A DNA stretch of 52,645 nucleotides, taken from NCBI GenBank assembly GCA_034429275.1, contig DAOUFU010000172.1:1-52645 (forward strand), written 5' to 3'. This document shows positions 7,444-15,891 of the stretch, one piece after another; position 1 is the first letter of the stretch, and every line of letters starts with the position of its first letter. Below the pieces are notes generated by a model. It was not told where the DNA came from. It saw only the letters and a program-made list of their open reading frames with translations, and did not search any database. Source of the stretch: DAOUFU01 sp034429275. Its GTDB lineage: Bacteria > Chloroflexota > Anaerolineae > Aggregatilineales > Aggregatilineaceae. The position numbers and the translations under genes were made by a program.

Positions 7444-8574
7444 ATGAGCATTCGCGAATTCCTGCCCCACCTGGACCCGCTCTGCGCGGCTTTGAACCTG
7501 GATGACCTCGATGGGGTGCAGCTTTATGAGGCCGGTAGACTGTTGACATTCCACCATCCGCCTCTCAATCCCGATGTAGGAGCGCTGCTGTTGCTGGCGG
7601 GCGAATTGTCGCTGGGTGGGCTGCGGCATGTGCTGCTCAATCAGTATCCGCCAGAGCATTTGCTGCGGCTGGCAGAAGGCAGCCCGGCGGCAGTCACCGT
7701 TCAGGATGTGCGGCTGAGTGACCTGGATGGGGTGTGGTCGGGCGAGTGGGGGGCGCTCTATGTGCCGCCGCTGGCGCAGGCGAGCAGCTTCGAGCGCTGC
7801 CAGGAGAGCATCGCGCATTTGCGCGCGCCGGAAGGCTGCCCCTGGGACCGCAAGCAGACTCATGCCTCGCTGCGTCCCTATCTGCTCGAAGAAACGTACG
7901 AGGTGTTGGACGCGCTCGATTCGGGCAATCTTGACGACCTTCGCGAGGAACTGGGCGACCTGCTGCTGCAGATCGTCCTGCACAGCCAGATCGCGGTGGA
8001 CCTGGGTGAATTCCGTATGGCCGATGTGATCGCGCATATCAACGCCAAGATCATCCACCGTCATCCGCACGTCTGGGGCGATGTCAACGTCACCGGCGAG
8101 GACGATGTCAAAGTGAACTGGGATAAGCTCAAGCAGGCGGAGAAAAACGCCCGGAACGGCCAGGACGCGGATGCACCGCCGGTTGTCGAATCGCGGCTGG
8201 ATGGAGTGCCCCGTTCACTGCCCGCCCTGTCGCAGGCTTTCACCTATCAAGATCGCGCAGCCCGCGTCAAATTTGACTGGGATACCCTGGAGCCGGTTGT
8301 CGCTAAAGTGCGCGAGGAACTCGACGAGGTGCTGAACGCGGACGGAGACGACGATCGGGCCGGGGAGATGGGCGATCTGTTGTTCGCGGTGGTGAATTGG
8401 GCGCGCTGGCTCAACATCGACCCGGAATCGGCCTTGCGCGGTGCGAATATGCGCTTCTATCGCCGCTTTCACTACATCGAGCAGCAGGCTGCCGCTCAGC
8501 ATAAGGCTGTGGATGATCTGACGTTTGAGGAAATGGACGCTTTGTGGGAAGCGGCCAAAGACGCCGGGCTATAG
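7444..8574 (+). CDS. mazG: MazG-family nucleoside triphosphate pyrophosphohydrolase with N-terminal extension
   Basis: Predicted to hydrolyse non-canonical or excess NTPs to NMP and pyrophosphate. Two MazG domains are visible: the first begins at ERCQESIAHLRAPEGCPWDRKQTHASL (split family signature) and carries EETYEVLDAL and LREELGDLLLQ metal motifs; the second has VREELDEVL and GEMGDLLFAVVNW. About 115 residues precede the first domain and contain none of these motifs. In B. subtilis YabN a tetrapyrrole-methylase-like domain stands in this position; here only a short, possibly degenerate remnant could fit. ATG 7444 follows GAGG at 7-base spacing; ATG 7438 two codons earlier is the alternative. 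376 residues. Confidence 0.9.
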   Translation: MSIREFLPHLDPLCAALNLDDLDGVQLYEAGRLLTFHHPPLNPDVGALLLLAGELSLGGLRHVLLNQYPPEHLLRLAEGSPAAVTVQDVRLSDLDGVWSGEWGALYVPPLAQASSFERCQESIAHLRAPEGCPWDRKQTHASLRPYLLEETYEVLDALDSGNLDDLREELGDLLLQIVLHSQIAVDLGEFRMADVIAHINAKIIHRHPHVWGDVNVTGEDDVKVNWDKLKQAEKNARNGQDADAPPVVESRLDGVPRSLPALSQAFTYQDRAARVKFDWDTLEPVVAKVREELDEVLNADGDDDRAGEMGDLLFAVVNWARWLNIDPESALRGANMRFYRRFHYIEQQAAAQHKAVDDLTFEEMDALWEAAKDAGL

Positions 8575-8654
8575 CCAGAGGCGCGCCAGTCTGCCGCGCA
8601 GAATGCGCGCGATTCCCTGCCGGGGCGGTGTCAAGCGTCGCGTGCAATCGACCG

Positions 8655-8683
8655 TTGACGAATGGCCTACTTCCTGGTAAAGT
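8655..8683 (+). promoter_or_regulatory. Sigma-70-type promoter of the pyrB leader
   Basis: TTGACG (8655-8660), a 17-base spacer and TAAAGT (8678-8683). Transcription would start near 8690, giving a leader of about 285 bases before the pyrB start codon. Confidence 0.6.
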
Positions 8684-8689
8684 GGACTT

Positions 8690-8960
8690 CTCAGGGCCGT
8701 GTAGCTCTGGGGGAAGTGTTCCACCGCGCTGCAAGTCCTCGCTTGAGTCAATCGCCATCTGAGTAAACAACAGGGTCAAGAGTTCATGAAACGTCCGTTG
8801 TCGAACTGCGCCAGGACACGTCATCGTGCGGCAGCGCGCGATTTCCAGCGCCCGGTGATTCGGCGGACTCCTGTGATTCAGCCAATGGCGGCCTGGCCTG
8901 AAGCCGGTTCCACCGATTCTCATTCGTTACGAAACCACCCAATGTCGGGTGGTTTTTTTT
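8690..8960 (+). ncRNA. Candidate structured leader or small RNA upstream of pyrB
   Basis: The roughly 400 bases between mazG and pyrB hold no conserved protein. From the predicted start near 8690 to the T-run at 8960 lies a transcript of about 270 bases that ends in a strong intrinsic terminator only 14 bases before pyrB. This is the layout of a transcription attenuator; alternatively it is an independent small RNA. A short core TCCTGTGA resembles the PyrR-binding loop core, but the flanking bases do not match, so PyrR control is not claimed. A 63-codon reading frame starting at 8786 overlaps the pyrB start and looks non-coding. Confidence 0.45.
8933..8960 (+). terminator. Intrinsic terminator immediately upstream of pyrB
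   Basis: AACCACCC (8933-8940) pairs perfectly with GGGTGGTT (8947-8954) around loop AATGTC, followed by a run of T to 8960. The pyrB start codon follows at 8974, so read-through is needed for pyr expression from the upstream promoter; this suggests attenuation. Confidence 0.85.
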
Positions 8961-8973
8961 GTGGGAGAGGGAT

Positions 8974-10053
8974 ATGACCAACGCGACCACTCAAAACCAT
9001 GTTGATCTGCGGCAGTCCCGGCGGTTTTTGCAGATTTACACCCCGCCCAAAATCGATGGTGATTTTATGGGCAAGCACATCATCTCAGTCGAGCAGTTTG
9101 ACCGTCGTGATCTGCAAATCCTGTTTGATGCCACTGCCTCGCTGCGCAGGCGCATTCGCCAGGGCGATCGGGGCCTGCTCCACCTGACGGCGGGTAAGTT
9201 GATGGCAACCCTGTTCTACGAGGCCAGCACCCGAACCGATCTTTCCTTCCAGGCGGCGATGCGTCACCTGGGCGGTGAAGTGGTGGCGGCCAGCAACGGC
9301 GTACAATTTTCGTCTATCTACAAGGGCGAGAACCTGGCCGATACGGTGCGCGCAGTCGGCTGTTATGCCGACGTGATCGTGCTGCGTCACCCGGAAGTCG
9401 GCTCGTCCTATGAAGCGGCATACTATCTGGACCGTCTGCATGAGCAGATTGATCGCAAGCCCGTGATCGTAAGTGGCGGTGATGGCGTCGGTGAGCACCC
9501 CACCCAGGCGCTGTTGGATGCCTACACCATTTACGACTTCAAGAACCACACGCTTGATAACCTGCAGATTACCCTGGTGGGCGATCTCAAGCATGGGCGT
9601 ACCGTGCACTCGCTGGCCAAACTGATCGCACGCTACGACGCGCAGGGAGCGACCATCAACTTCGTCGCGCCCGAAATGTTGCGGATGCCGCAAGAAATTA
9701 TCACCTATGTTCAGGAACGGGGAGTCACTACGCGCGAGACCGACAACCTGTTCGATGTGCTTGGCGAGACGGATGTGATCTACTGGACGCGCGTGCAGGA
9801 AGAACGCTTCGCCGATCCTGCCGATTATGAGGCCATCAAGGACCGGTTCATCATGACGCCGCCGGTTCTGGCGCAGGCCAAGGCCGATGCCATATTGATG
9901 CATCCTCTGCCGCGTAAAAACGAGATGGGCACGCCTGAGGACCATGATCTGCTGGATGCCGACTCGCGCGCGGTGTACTTCCAGCAGATGGAGAACGGAA
10001 TGTTCGTGCGAATGGCACTGTTGGCCAAAGTGCTGGGCGGGTTGTGGGTCTAG
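8974..10053 (+). CDS. pyrB: Aspartate carbamoyltransferase catalytic subunit
   Basis: Joins carbamoyl phosphate and L-aspartate in the second step of pyrimidine synthesis. The carbamoyl-phosphate loop is S85-T-R-T88 in FYEASTRTDLSFQ; further signatures are YKGENLADTV, LRHPEVGS, GDGVGEHPTQALLDAYTI and the C-terminal HPLPRKNEMG. At 359 residues it is about 50 longer than the E. coli catalytic chain; some of that is an N-terminal lead before GKHIISVEQFDRRDLQ. ATG 8974 has a GGAGAGG site; ATG 9067 (residue 32) is a possible shorter start with a poor site. No pyrI regulatory-chain gene is adjacent. pyrC begins one base after its stop. Confidence 0.96.
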   Translation: MTNATTQNHVDLRQSRRFLQIYTPPKIDGDFMGKHIISVEQFDRRDLQILFDATASLRRRIRQGDRGLLHLTAGKLMATLFYEASTRTDLSFQAAMRHLGGEVVAASNGVQFSSIYKGENLADTVRAVGCYADVIVLRHPEVGSSYEAAYYLDRLHEQIDRKPVIVSGGDGVGEHPTQALLDAYTIYDFKNHTLDNLQITLVGDLKHGRTVHSLAKLIARYDAQGATINFVAPEMLRMPQEIITYVQERGVTTRETDNLFDVLGETDVIYWTRVQEERFADPADYEAIKDRFIMTPPVLAQAKADAILMHPLPRKNEMGTPEDHDLLDADSRAVYFQQMENGMFVRMALLAKVLGGLWV

Positions 10054-10054
10054 C

Positions 10055-11134
10055 ATGGCGGGCCGGCTGACACTTCCTGGGATGCTTGATCCGCACGTGC
10101 ATTTGCGCGGGCTGGATTGGGCACACAAGGGCACTTTTGCCAGCGAGACGGCGGCAGCGGTGGCCGGGGGCTATTGGGCAGTGCTGGATATGCCCAATAC
10201 CGCCCCCTCGACCATCGACCGGGCGGCATTAGTGGCCAAGAAACGCGCGATCCGGGCCGAGGCCGTGTGTGATTGGGGCCTGTATTTCGGGGCGAGTCAG
10301 TCCGACAATACGGCGGAATTCGCAGCCGTGGCAGGGCAGGTGTGCGGCCTGAAGATCTATAACAACGCGACTACCGGCACGCTGTTGATCGAAGACCAGG
10401 CCCTACGCGAGCGCATCTACCGGGCATGGCCAGCCTACCGGCGAATCGCCGTGCACGCCGAGGGGCAGACCGTGGCCGACATCCTGGCGTTGGTGCGCAT
10501 CACGCGCACGCCGACTCATTTCTGCCATATCAGCACCGCCGAAGAGATTACACTGCTGCGCGCTGCCAAAGCTGAGGGCCTGCCGGTTTCGGTGGGGGTG
10601 ACGCCACATCACCTGTTCTTGACAGACGCCGATGTGCGCACGTTGGGCGCACTGGGGCGTATGAAACCTGAACTCAAGACCCAGGCCGACCAGGACGCAC
10701 TGTGGGCAGCGGTGAACGATGGTACGGTCGATGTGGTGGAATCAGATCACGCACCGCACACCCTGGCTGAAAAACAGGCGGATCCGGCCCCCTCGGGTGT
10801 GCCGGGGTTGGAGACCACGTTGCCGCTGCTGCTAACGGCGGCGCACCAGGGCCGGTTGACGCTCGACCGGATCGTGGACCTGGTGGCGCTGCGTCCCCAG
10901 CAGATATTCGAATTGGTGCCGCCCCCTCAAACCTATACAGTAGTGGACCTGGACGCAGCCTATACCATCCATCGTGATGTCTTGCATACCCTGTGCGGGT
11001 GGTCTCCATTCGAGGGGATGCAGGTGACGGGGCGAGTGGTGGAGGTCTGGATCAGGGGACGGCAGGTGTTCGATGGGGAGCGTATCCTGGCGGAGCCGGG
11101 GAGCGGTAAGGACCTGTTTGGGGAGGATGCATGA
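10055..11134 (+). CDS. pyrC: Dihydroorotase
   Basis: Third step of pyrimidine synthesis: reversible cyclisation of carbamoyl aspartate to dihydroorotate, using a binuclear zinc site. Visible ligands: H14 and H16 (DPHVHLR), the carbamylated lysine K100 in GLKIYNNATTGTL, histidines in AVHAEGQ and FCHISTAEE, and the aspartate in ESDHAPHT. The protein, 359 residues, starts only 13 residues before the HxH motif, so it lacks the N-terminal beta-strand segment that most amidohydrolases carry. ATG 10055 lies right after the pyrB stop; an earlier start would run inside pyrB in another frame. The last bases overlap pyrD (ATGA). Confidence 0.92.
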   Translation: MAGRLTLPGMLDPHVHLRGLDWAHKGTFASETAAAVAGGYWAVLDMPNTAPSTIDRAALVAKKRAIRAEAVCDWGLYFGASQSDNTAEFAAVAGQVCGLKIYNNATTGTLLIEDQALRERIYRAWPAYRRIAVHAEGQTVADILALVRITRTPTHFCHISTAEEITLLRAAKAEGLPVSVGVTPHHLFLTDADVRTLGALGRMKPELKTQADQDALWAAVNDGTVDVVESDHAPHTLAEKQADPAPSGVPGLETTLPLLLTAAHQGRLTLDRIVDLVALRPQQIFELVPPPQTYTVVDLDAAYTIHRDVLHTLCGWSPFEGMQVTGRVVEVWIRGRQVFDGERILAEPGSGKDLFGEDA

Positions 11135-12291
11135 GCCGGGCGGCTGAGCGCTATGGAGCAGGCCTTCGCAGGGCGATGGTGTGGGGCGTTGATGTGGGGT
11201 TTCGTCGGCTGGCGCGCCCGGTGATCTTTCGCGCATCAGCTCAGCAGGCCCACGAGCGGATGAAGGTCTGGTTGCGCCTGGCCGATGACTGGCCGGTGGC
11301 GAGCGTACTGGCAGCTTTGGCCGGGCAGGTGGGGCAGGTTCACCATCCTGTGATGGTGGGCGGTGTGCGGCTTTCCAGCCCGTTCATCCTGGCGGCAGGG
11401 CTGGTCAAGGGGGATGGGTTCGAATCGGAGAATGAAGCGCTGCGCGCCGTCGAAGCTGGACGCAATATCATACCGGGCTGGAAGAGCATTCCCCGCATGG
11501 CCGGGCTGGTCGAATTCGGTTCATTCACACGCTGGCCGCGCCTGGGTAACCCCGGCACAGTCGTCTGGCGCGACGCAGCCACCCGCTCCACCCAGAATCG
11601 AGTCGGGCTGCGCAATCCCGGCGTACAGGCCGCGGCATCCTTTCTGGCAGCCCGGCGCGATCGGCTGCCCGCGCAGTATGGCCTGAATATCGCCGTCAGT
11701 CCTGGTGTGGATGATCCTGCGCAGCAGGCCGACGAAGTGGTTTTTGGGCTGGCCACATTTGTCGAGCAGGGCGTCCTGCCGGGTTGGTTTACGCTGAACC
11801 TGAGCTGCCCCAATACAGAAGATGATCCGGGTGGGCACCAGACTGCCGGGCAGGCGCGCATTGTGTGCGGCGCAGCGGCAGACTATCTGCGACGGCACGC
11901 CGGTGACCGACCCCTATGGGTCAAGCTCAGCCCGGCGTTGGGTGATGAGCAATACGTTGCGCTGATGACGGTGCTCAGCGAGGTGGGTGCACGTGCGGTG
12001 ATTGCGACCAATACGCTGGGGCAGCCCGCACCGGGGCAGCCCCACTTGAGCGCAGGCATTGGCGGAGGGCGGCTGTATGCCCATGCGCTGGCCGCAGCGG
12101 GACAGTTAATGCGCGCGCGGCAGGTATTGGGCAGCGCGGTGGATGTCATTGGGTGTGGCGGTGTGCTCGATGGCTCTTCATTCCTGGCGTATCGGGCGAT
12201 GGGAATCCAGGCAGTGCAGTACTGGTCGGCGCTGGTCTTTCGCGGTCCTCTGGCGGCGGCGATTATGGCACGTGAGGCCGGCATGCGGTAA
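11131..12291 (+). CDS. pyrD: Dihydroorotate dehydrogenase-like flavoprotein
   Basis: Predicted to oxidise dihydroorotate to orotate with FMN. The N-terminal part (RLARPVIFRASAQQAHERM, about residues 29-47) resembles the helical segment of class 2, quinone-linked enzymes. The barrel shows LSSPFILAAGLVKGDG, LGNPGTVVWRD, GLRNPGVQAAA, the active-site stretch NLSCPNT and VDVIGCGGVLDG. The base at the catalytic position is C226; class 1 enzymes use cysteine and class 2 normally serine, so the class is mixed on sequence. It overlaps pyrC by four bases and completes a pyrBCD unit. 386 residues. The exact electron acceptor cannot be told. Confidence 0.85.
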   Translation: MSRAAERYGAGLRRAMVWGVDVGFRRLARPVIFRASAQQAHERMKVWLRLADDWPVASVLAALAGQVGQVHHPVMVGGVRLSSPFILAAGLVKGDGFESENEALRAVEAGRNIIPGWKSIPRMAGLVEFGSFTRWPRLGNPGTVVWRDAATRSTQNRVGLRNPGVQAAASFLAARRDRLPAQYGLNIAVSPGVDDPAQQADEVVFGLATFVEQGVLPGWFTLNLSCPNTEDDPGGHQTAGQARIVCGAAADYLRRHAGDRPLWVKLSPALGDEQYVALMTVLSEVGARAVIATNTLGQPAPGQPHLSAGIGGGRLYAHALAAAGQLMRARQVLGSAVDVIGCGGVLDGSSFLAYRAMGIQAVQYWSALVFRGPLAAAIMAREAGMR

Positions 12292-12322
12292 CCGGTCAGG
12301 CTGGGGAAGCTCTGGTGGCGTG

Positions 12323-12331
12323 TGGTACAAT
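12323..12331 (+). promoter_or_regulatory. Candidate extended -10 promoter for tex
   Basis: TGG followed by TACAAT (12326-12331) forms an extended -10 box in the 112-base gap between pyrD and tex. No good -35 box is seen. Confidence 0.35.
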
Positions 12332-12403
12332 CTGGCGGGGGCGAATGCTGCGAAGTGTGGCATCGCCCCTGCTGTAATCTAACGCTCGTAGAAAGAGTAG
12401 CCC

Positions 12404-14554
12404 TTGATCCGCGATATTATCGGTCGTTTGTCTGCCGAACTGGGTTTGCGCCGCGACCAGGTGCAGCGCACCGTCAGTTTGTTCGACGAAGGCAGTACCG
12501 TGCCCTTTGTGGCACGTTATCGAAAAGAAATCACCGGCAGCCTGGACGAAGAACAGCTTCGGACACTGTTGGAGCGGCTGACGTATCTACGCAAACTGGC
12601 CGAACGCCAGGATGCAGTGATCGCCAGCATCACCGAGCAGGGAAAACTCACCCCAGAGTTGGAAGAGGCCATCCTCAGCGCCGATACCCTGCAGATCGTC
12701 GAAGACCTGTACCTGCCCTATAAGCCCAAACGACGCACGCGCGCAACCATAGCCATTGAGCGCGGGTTAGAACCGTTGGCCGACCTGATCGCGGCGCAAG
12801 GCAGCATCGGTGACAGCCTGTCGGCGCTTGCGAGTCCCTTCCTCTCCGACGATGTGCCTTCGATCGAAGAGGCTCTGCAGGGCGCGCGCGATATCGTTGC
12901 TGAGCGGATCGCGGACGATGCGCGGGTGCGCGAGGTGGTACGCCGTCTCACCCAGCAGCAGGGGGTGATCGGTGTTCAGGTGGCTGATGCCAGCAAGGAC
13001 GCCAAAGGTGTCTACCGCGTCTACTATGAATTCCAGGCGGGTGCACGCACGATTCGCCCGCACCAGGTGTTGGCTATCAACCGGGCGGAGCGCGAGGATG
13101 TGCTTCGAGTGCGCATCAGCGCACCGGATGATGCAGTCCTGGCATGCCTGGCACAGTTGTATCCCCCCAATCCCCGTTCCCCGCTGGCCGGGCAGCTTGA
13201 TCTGGCGACGAAGGATGCATATAAGCGGCTGATCATCCCGGCCATCGAGCGCGAAATACGCCGCGCGTTGACCGAACGTGCCGATGAGCACGCCATCGGC
13301 GTGTTTGCGACTAACCTGCGCGGTTTGCTGCTTCAGCCGCCGGTGAAGGATCATAACGTCATCGGGATCGATCCGGGGTTTCGCACCGGCTGCAAGGTCG
13401 CGGTTGTGGATTCTACGGGCAAGGTGTTGGATACAGCGACGATCTATCCCCATCCGCCGCAGAACCAGCGGGCCGAGTCGATGGCACCGCTGGCGGCGCT
13501 GGCGAAGCGCTACCGGGCCGACCTGTTCGCCATTGGCAATGGCACGGCTTCGCGAGAGACCGAAGACCTGGTGGCTGAAATCATCCGCACACACGGCGGC
13601 GCGCAGTACGTGATGGTCAACGAGGCGGGTGCCTCGGTATATTCAGCGTCGCCTTTGGCGCGGGCCGAGCTGCCGGAGCTGGATGTCTCTATGCGCGGCG
13701 CGGTATCGATTGCCCGGCGTGTGCTGGACCCGTTAGCCGAACTGGTCAAGATCGATCCCCGTAGCATCGGCGTCGGCCTTTACCAGCACGATGTCGATCA
13801 GAAGGCGCTGGCGACGAAGCTGGACGAGGTGATCGAAACGGTGGTGAACAGCGTGGGGGTCAATGTCAACACCGCCTCGCCTGCGCTGCTGCAGCACGTT
13901 GCCGGGTTAGGCCCCAAGCTGGCCGAGCGGATCGTTGAATGGCGCGACCGGGAGGGATGTTTCCGTTCGCGCGAGGCTCTTCGCCAGGTCAAGGGTATGG
14001 GCGAAAAAACATTTGAGCAGGCGGCGGGTTTTTTGCGAGTGCCGGACGGTGACAATTTGCTCGACAACACCGGCGTTCACCCGGAGTCCTACCCGGTGGT
14101 CGAACGGTTGTGTAACCATCTGGGCCTGTCGCTGGACGATCCGCGCCTGGCCGAACGTGTGCGCGAACAACGTGCCCGGCTCAACGTGCCTGCGCTGGCG
14201 GAGCAGATCGAGGTGGGGGTGCCCACGCTGGAAGATATTCTCAGCGACCTGGCGCGGCCTGGCCGAGACCCGCGCAGCGATCTTGACGCGCCGGTGCTGC
14301 GCTCGGACGTGCTAAAGATCGAAGATTTGCAGCCCGGCATGGCGCTGCGCGGCACGGTGCGTAACGTTGTTGACTTTGGAGCGTTTGTAGATATAGGTGT
14401 CAAGCAGGACGGGCTGGTTCATGTCTCCGAAATGGCCGATTACCGCGTAGCCAGCCCGTATGAGGTAGTGAGCGTGGGCGACGTGATCGATGTCACCGTG
14501 CTGGGGATCGACCTGGACCGGGGCCGGATCGCGTTGAGTATGCGGCGTACATAG
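12404..14554 (+). CDS. tex: Tex-type RNA-binding transcription factor
   Basis: Conserved bacterial Tex/Spt6-core protein, thought to bind nucleic acid and act in transcription. 716 residues with the family order: N-terminal helical region (LGLRRDQVQRTVSLFDEG, TVPFVARYRKE), a YqgF-like RNase-H fold (GIDPGFRTGCKVAVVD, about residue 323), helix-hairpin-helix repeats (VNTASPALLQHVAGLGPKLA and ALRQVKGMGEKTFEQAAGFL, about 486-545), and a C-terminal S1 domain (GMALRGTVRNVVDFGAFVDI, about 645-716). The start is TTG 12404 (LIRDIIGRLSAELGL), matching the family N-terminus; no upstream ATG fits. Confidence 0.95.
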   Translation: MIRDIIGRLSAELGLRRDQVQRTVSLFDEGSTVPFVARYRKEITGSLDEEQLRTLLERLTYLRKLAERQDAVIASITEQGKLTPELEEAILSADTLQIVEDLYLPYKPKRRTRATIAIERGLEPLADLIAAQGSIGDSLSALASPFLSDDVPSIEEALQGARDIVAERIADDARVREVVRRLTQQQGVIGVQVADASKDAKGVYRVYYEFQAGARTIRPHQVLAINRAEREDVLRVRISAPDDAVLACLAQLYPPNPRSPLAGQLDLATKDAYKRLIIPAIEREIRRALTERADEHAIGVFATNLRGLLLQPPVKDHNVIGIDPGFRTGCKVAVVDSTGKVLDTATIYPHPPQNQRAESMAPLAALAKRYRADLFAIGNGTASRETEDLVAEIIRTHGGAQYVMVNEAGASVYSASPLARAELPELDVSMRGAVSIARRVLDPLAELVKIDPRSIGVGLYQHDVDQKALATKLDEVIETVVNSVGVNVNTASPALLQHVAGLGPKLAERIVEWRDREGCFRSREALRQVKGMGEKTFEQAAGFLRVPDGDNLLDNTGVHPESYPVVERLCNHLGLSLDDPRLAERVREQRARLNVPALAEQIEVGVPTLEDILSDLARPGRDPRSDLDAPVLRSDVLKIEDLQPGMALRGTVRNVVDFGAFVDIGVKQDGLVHVSEMADYRVASPYEVVSVGDVIDVTVLGIDLDRGRIALSMRRT

Positions 14555-14614
14555 GCGGCGGCGTGCGCGAATCGCCGCAAACGCGACCGGTATTCAATCG
14601 AGGGAAGGTGTGTC

Positions 14615-15034
14615 ATGGAACTTGCTGTGGGTGCGCAGGCCAGCCGGACAAAGACATTCACCGAGGCCGATGTGCAAGCCTTCGCCCAGGTGACCGGCGA
14701 TTTCAACCCCGTCCACCTGGATGAGACGTATGCCGCCGGGACCTCGTTTGGCCGCCGGATCGTGCATGGGATGCTGACTGCCAGCCTGATCTCGGCAGCG
14801 TTGGCGAACGATCTGCCTGGTGAAGGCACAATTTACCTGAACCAGACCCTGACCTTCAAGAAGCCGGTTTTTATCGGTGATACCATCACGGCGCAGCTTG
14901 AAATTACCGCCTTGAATGAGCGGCGGCGGATCGTCACACTCAGCACGGTCTGCACCAACCAGGAAGGCGTGGTTGTGTTGACGGGTGAAGCCGTCGTCAT
15001 GGCCCCTGCGCCGCCAGACTCCACCACTCATTGA
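14615..15034 (+). CDS. MaoC-like (R)-specific enoyl-CoA hydratase
   Basis: A single hot-dog-fold hydratase-2 domain, 139 residues, the size of PhaJ. The catalytic pair is D29 and H34 in GDFNPVHLD; FGRRIVHGML and the TFKKPVFIGDTI strand are also typical. It likely hydrates enoyl-CoA to (R)-3-hydroxyacyl-CoA, or an acyl-carrier analogue. ATG 14615 follows GGGAAGG. The next gene is a FabG-type 3-oxoacyl reductase, giving a plausible hydratase/reductase pair in fatty acid or hydroxyalkanoate metabolism, although the reductase has its own promoter. The precise substrate is not determinable. Confidence 0.85.
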   Translation: MELAVGAQASRTKTFTEADVQAFAQVTGDFNPVHLDETYAAGTSFGRRIVHGMLTASLISAALANDLPGEGTIYLNQTLTFKKPVFIGDTITAQLEITALNERRRIVTLSTVCTNQEGVVVLTGEAVVMAPAPPDSTTH

Positions 15035-15040
15035 GCGTAC

Positions 15041-15068
15041 TTGACACCCTATCAGTCAAGGTTATCAT
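15041..15068 (+). promoter_or_regulatory. Sigma-70-type promoter upstream of fabG
   Basis: TTGACA (15041-15046), a 16-base spacer and TATCAT (15063-15068), in the 81-base gap after the hydratase gene. Confidence 0.65.
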
Positions 15069-15115
15069 AGAGCGACCTAGCAGGCAGACTGCCGCAGGAC
15101 AAGGAGAGAGCAGAC

Positions 15116-15862
15116 ATGGCAGACTTGACGAATCGTGTGGCGTTGGTGACAGGCAGCGGCCAGGGAATCGGGCAGCGTGTGGCCCTGGAACTGGCCAAAC
15201 GCGGCGCGACCGTGGTGACTAACGACGTGGTCGGAAAGAATGCTGAGGAAACCCTGGCGCAAATCCGCGCGCTGGGCGGCGATGGCCTGGCGATTCAGGC
15301 GGATGTCACCGACGCGGCGCAGGTGGAAACGATGGTCCAGGCGGCGGTGGATAAGTTCGGGCAGATCGATATCCTGGTGAACAACGCGGGTACCACGCGC
15401 GATAATTTGATTATGCGGATGTCCGAAGAAGATTATGATTTTATCCTGCGGGTGAATCTCAAGAGCGCGTGGTTGTGCTCGAAGGCTGTTGTTCGCCCGA
15501 TGATGCGCAAAAAATATGGGCGCATCGTGAATATGTCGAGCGCCAGCGGACTCATGGGGCAGGCGGGACAGACCAATTACAGCACCAGCAAGGCGGGAAT
15601 GATCGGGCTGACCAAGGCGCTGGCCCGCGAGGTGGCCTCGCGTGGGATCACGGTGAACGCGGTTGCACCAGGGTTCATCAAAACTGCTTTGACCGAGAAG
15701 ATGCCGCAAGACATCCTGGAAGAGCTGGTGAAGCTGATCCCGTTGGGGCGGGTAGGGCAGGTCGAGGACATCGCCTATGCGGTGGCGTTCCTGGCCTCGG
15801 ACGAAGCCAGCTACATCACCGGCCAGGTGCTGTCAGTCGATGGCGGCTTGGTGATGAGCTAG
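15116..15862 (+). CDS. fabG: 3-oxoacyl-[acyl-carrier-protein] reductase (SDR family)
   Basis: NADPH-dependent reductase of 3-oxoacyl-ACP in fatty acid elongation. 248 residues, classical short-chain dehydrogenase. The cofactor loop GSGQGIG is at residues 13-19; NNAG, the catalytic SSASG serine region, the YSTSK active-site pair, the VAPGFIKT loop and the C-terminal ITGQVLSVDGG are all present. The match to FabG is strong, but SDR substrate assignment by sequence is imperfect, so acetoacetyl-CoA reduction (PhaB-like), together with the upstream hydratase, is an alternative. ATG 15116 follows AAGGAGAG. Confidence 0.9.
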   Translation: MADLTNRVALVTGSGQGIGQRVALELAKRGATVVTNDVVGKNAEETLAQIRALGGDGLAIQADVTDAAQVETMVQAAVDKFGQIDILVNNAGTTRDNLIMRMSEEDYDFILRVNLKSAWLCSKAVVRPMMRKKYGRIVNMSSASGLMGQAGQTNYSTSKAGMIGLTKALAREVASRGITVNAVAPGFIKTALTEKMPQDILEELVKLIPLGRVGQVEDIAYAVAFLASDEASYITGQVLSVDGGLVMS

Positions 15863-15891
15863 GCGGGAATCTCCATTTCTGGATGCCAAAA

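Noticed and set aside
8690..8960. T-box riboswitch or PyrR binding loop upstream of pyrB
   Set aside because: The T-box core AGGGTGG is absent in the right place, and the PyrR loop match is limited to TCCTGTGA with mismatched closing bases.
8786..8977. 63-codon frame in the pyrB leader as a leader peptide
   Set aside because: It reads through the terminator hairpin and past the pyrB start, has no good ribosome-binding site and shows no pyrimidine-related pattern.
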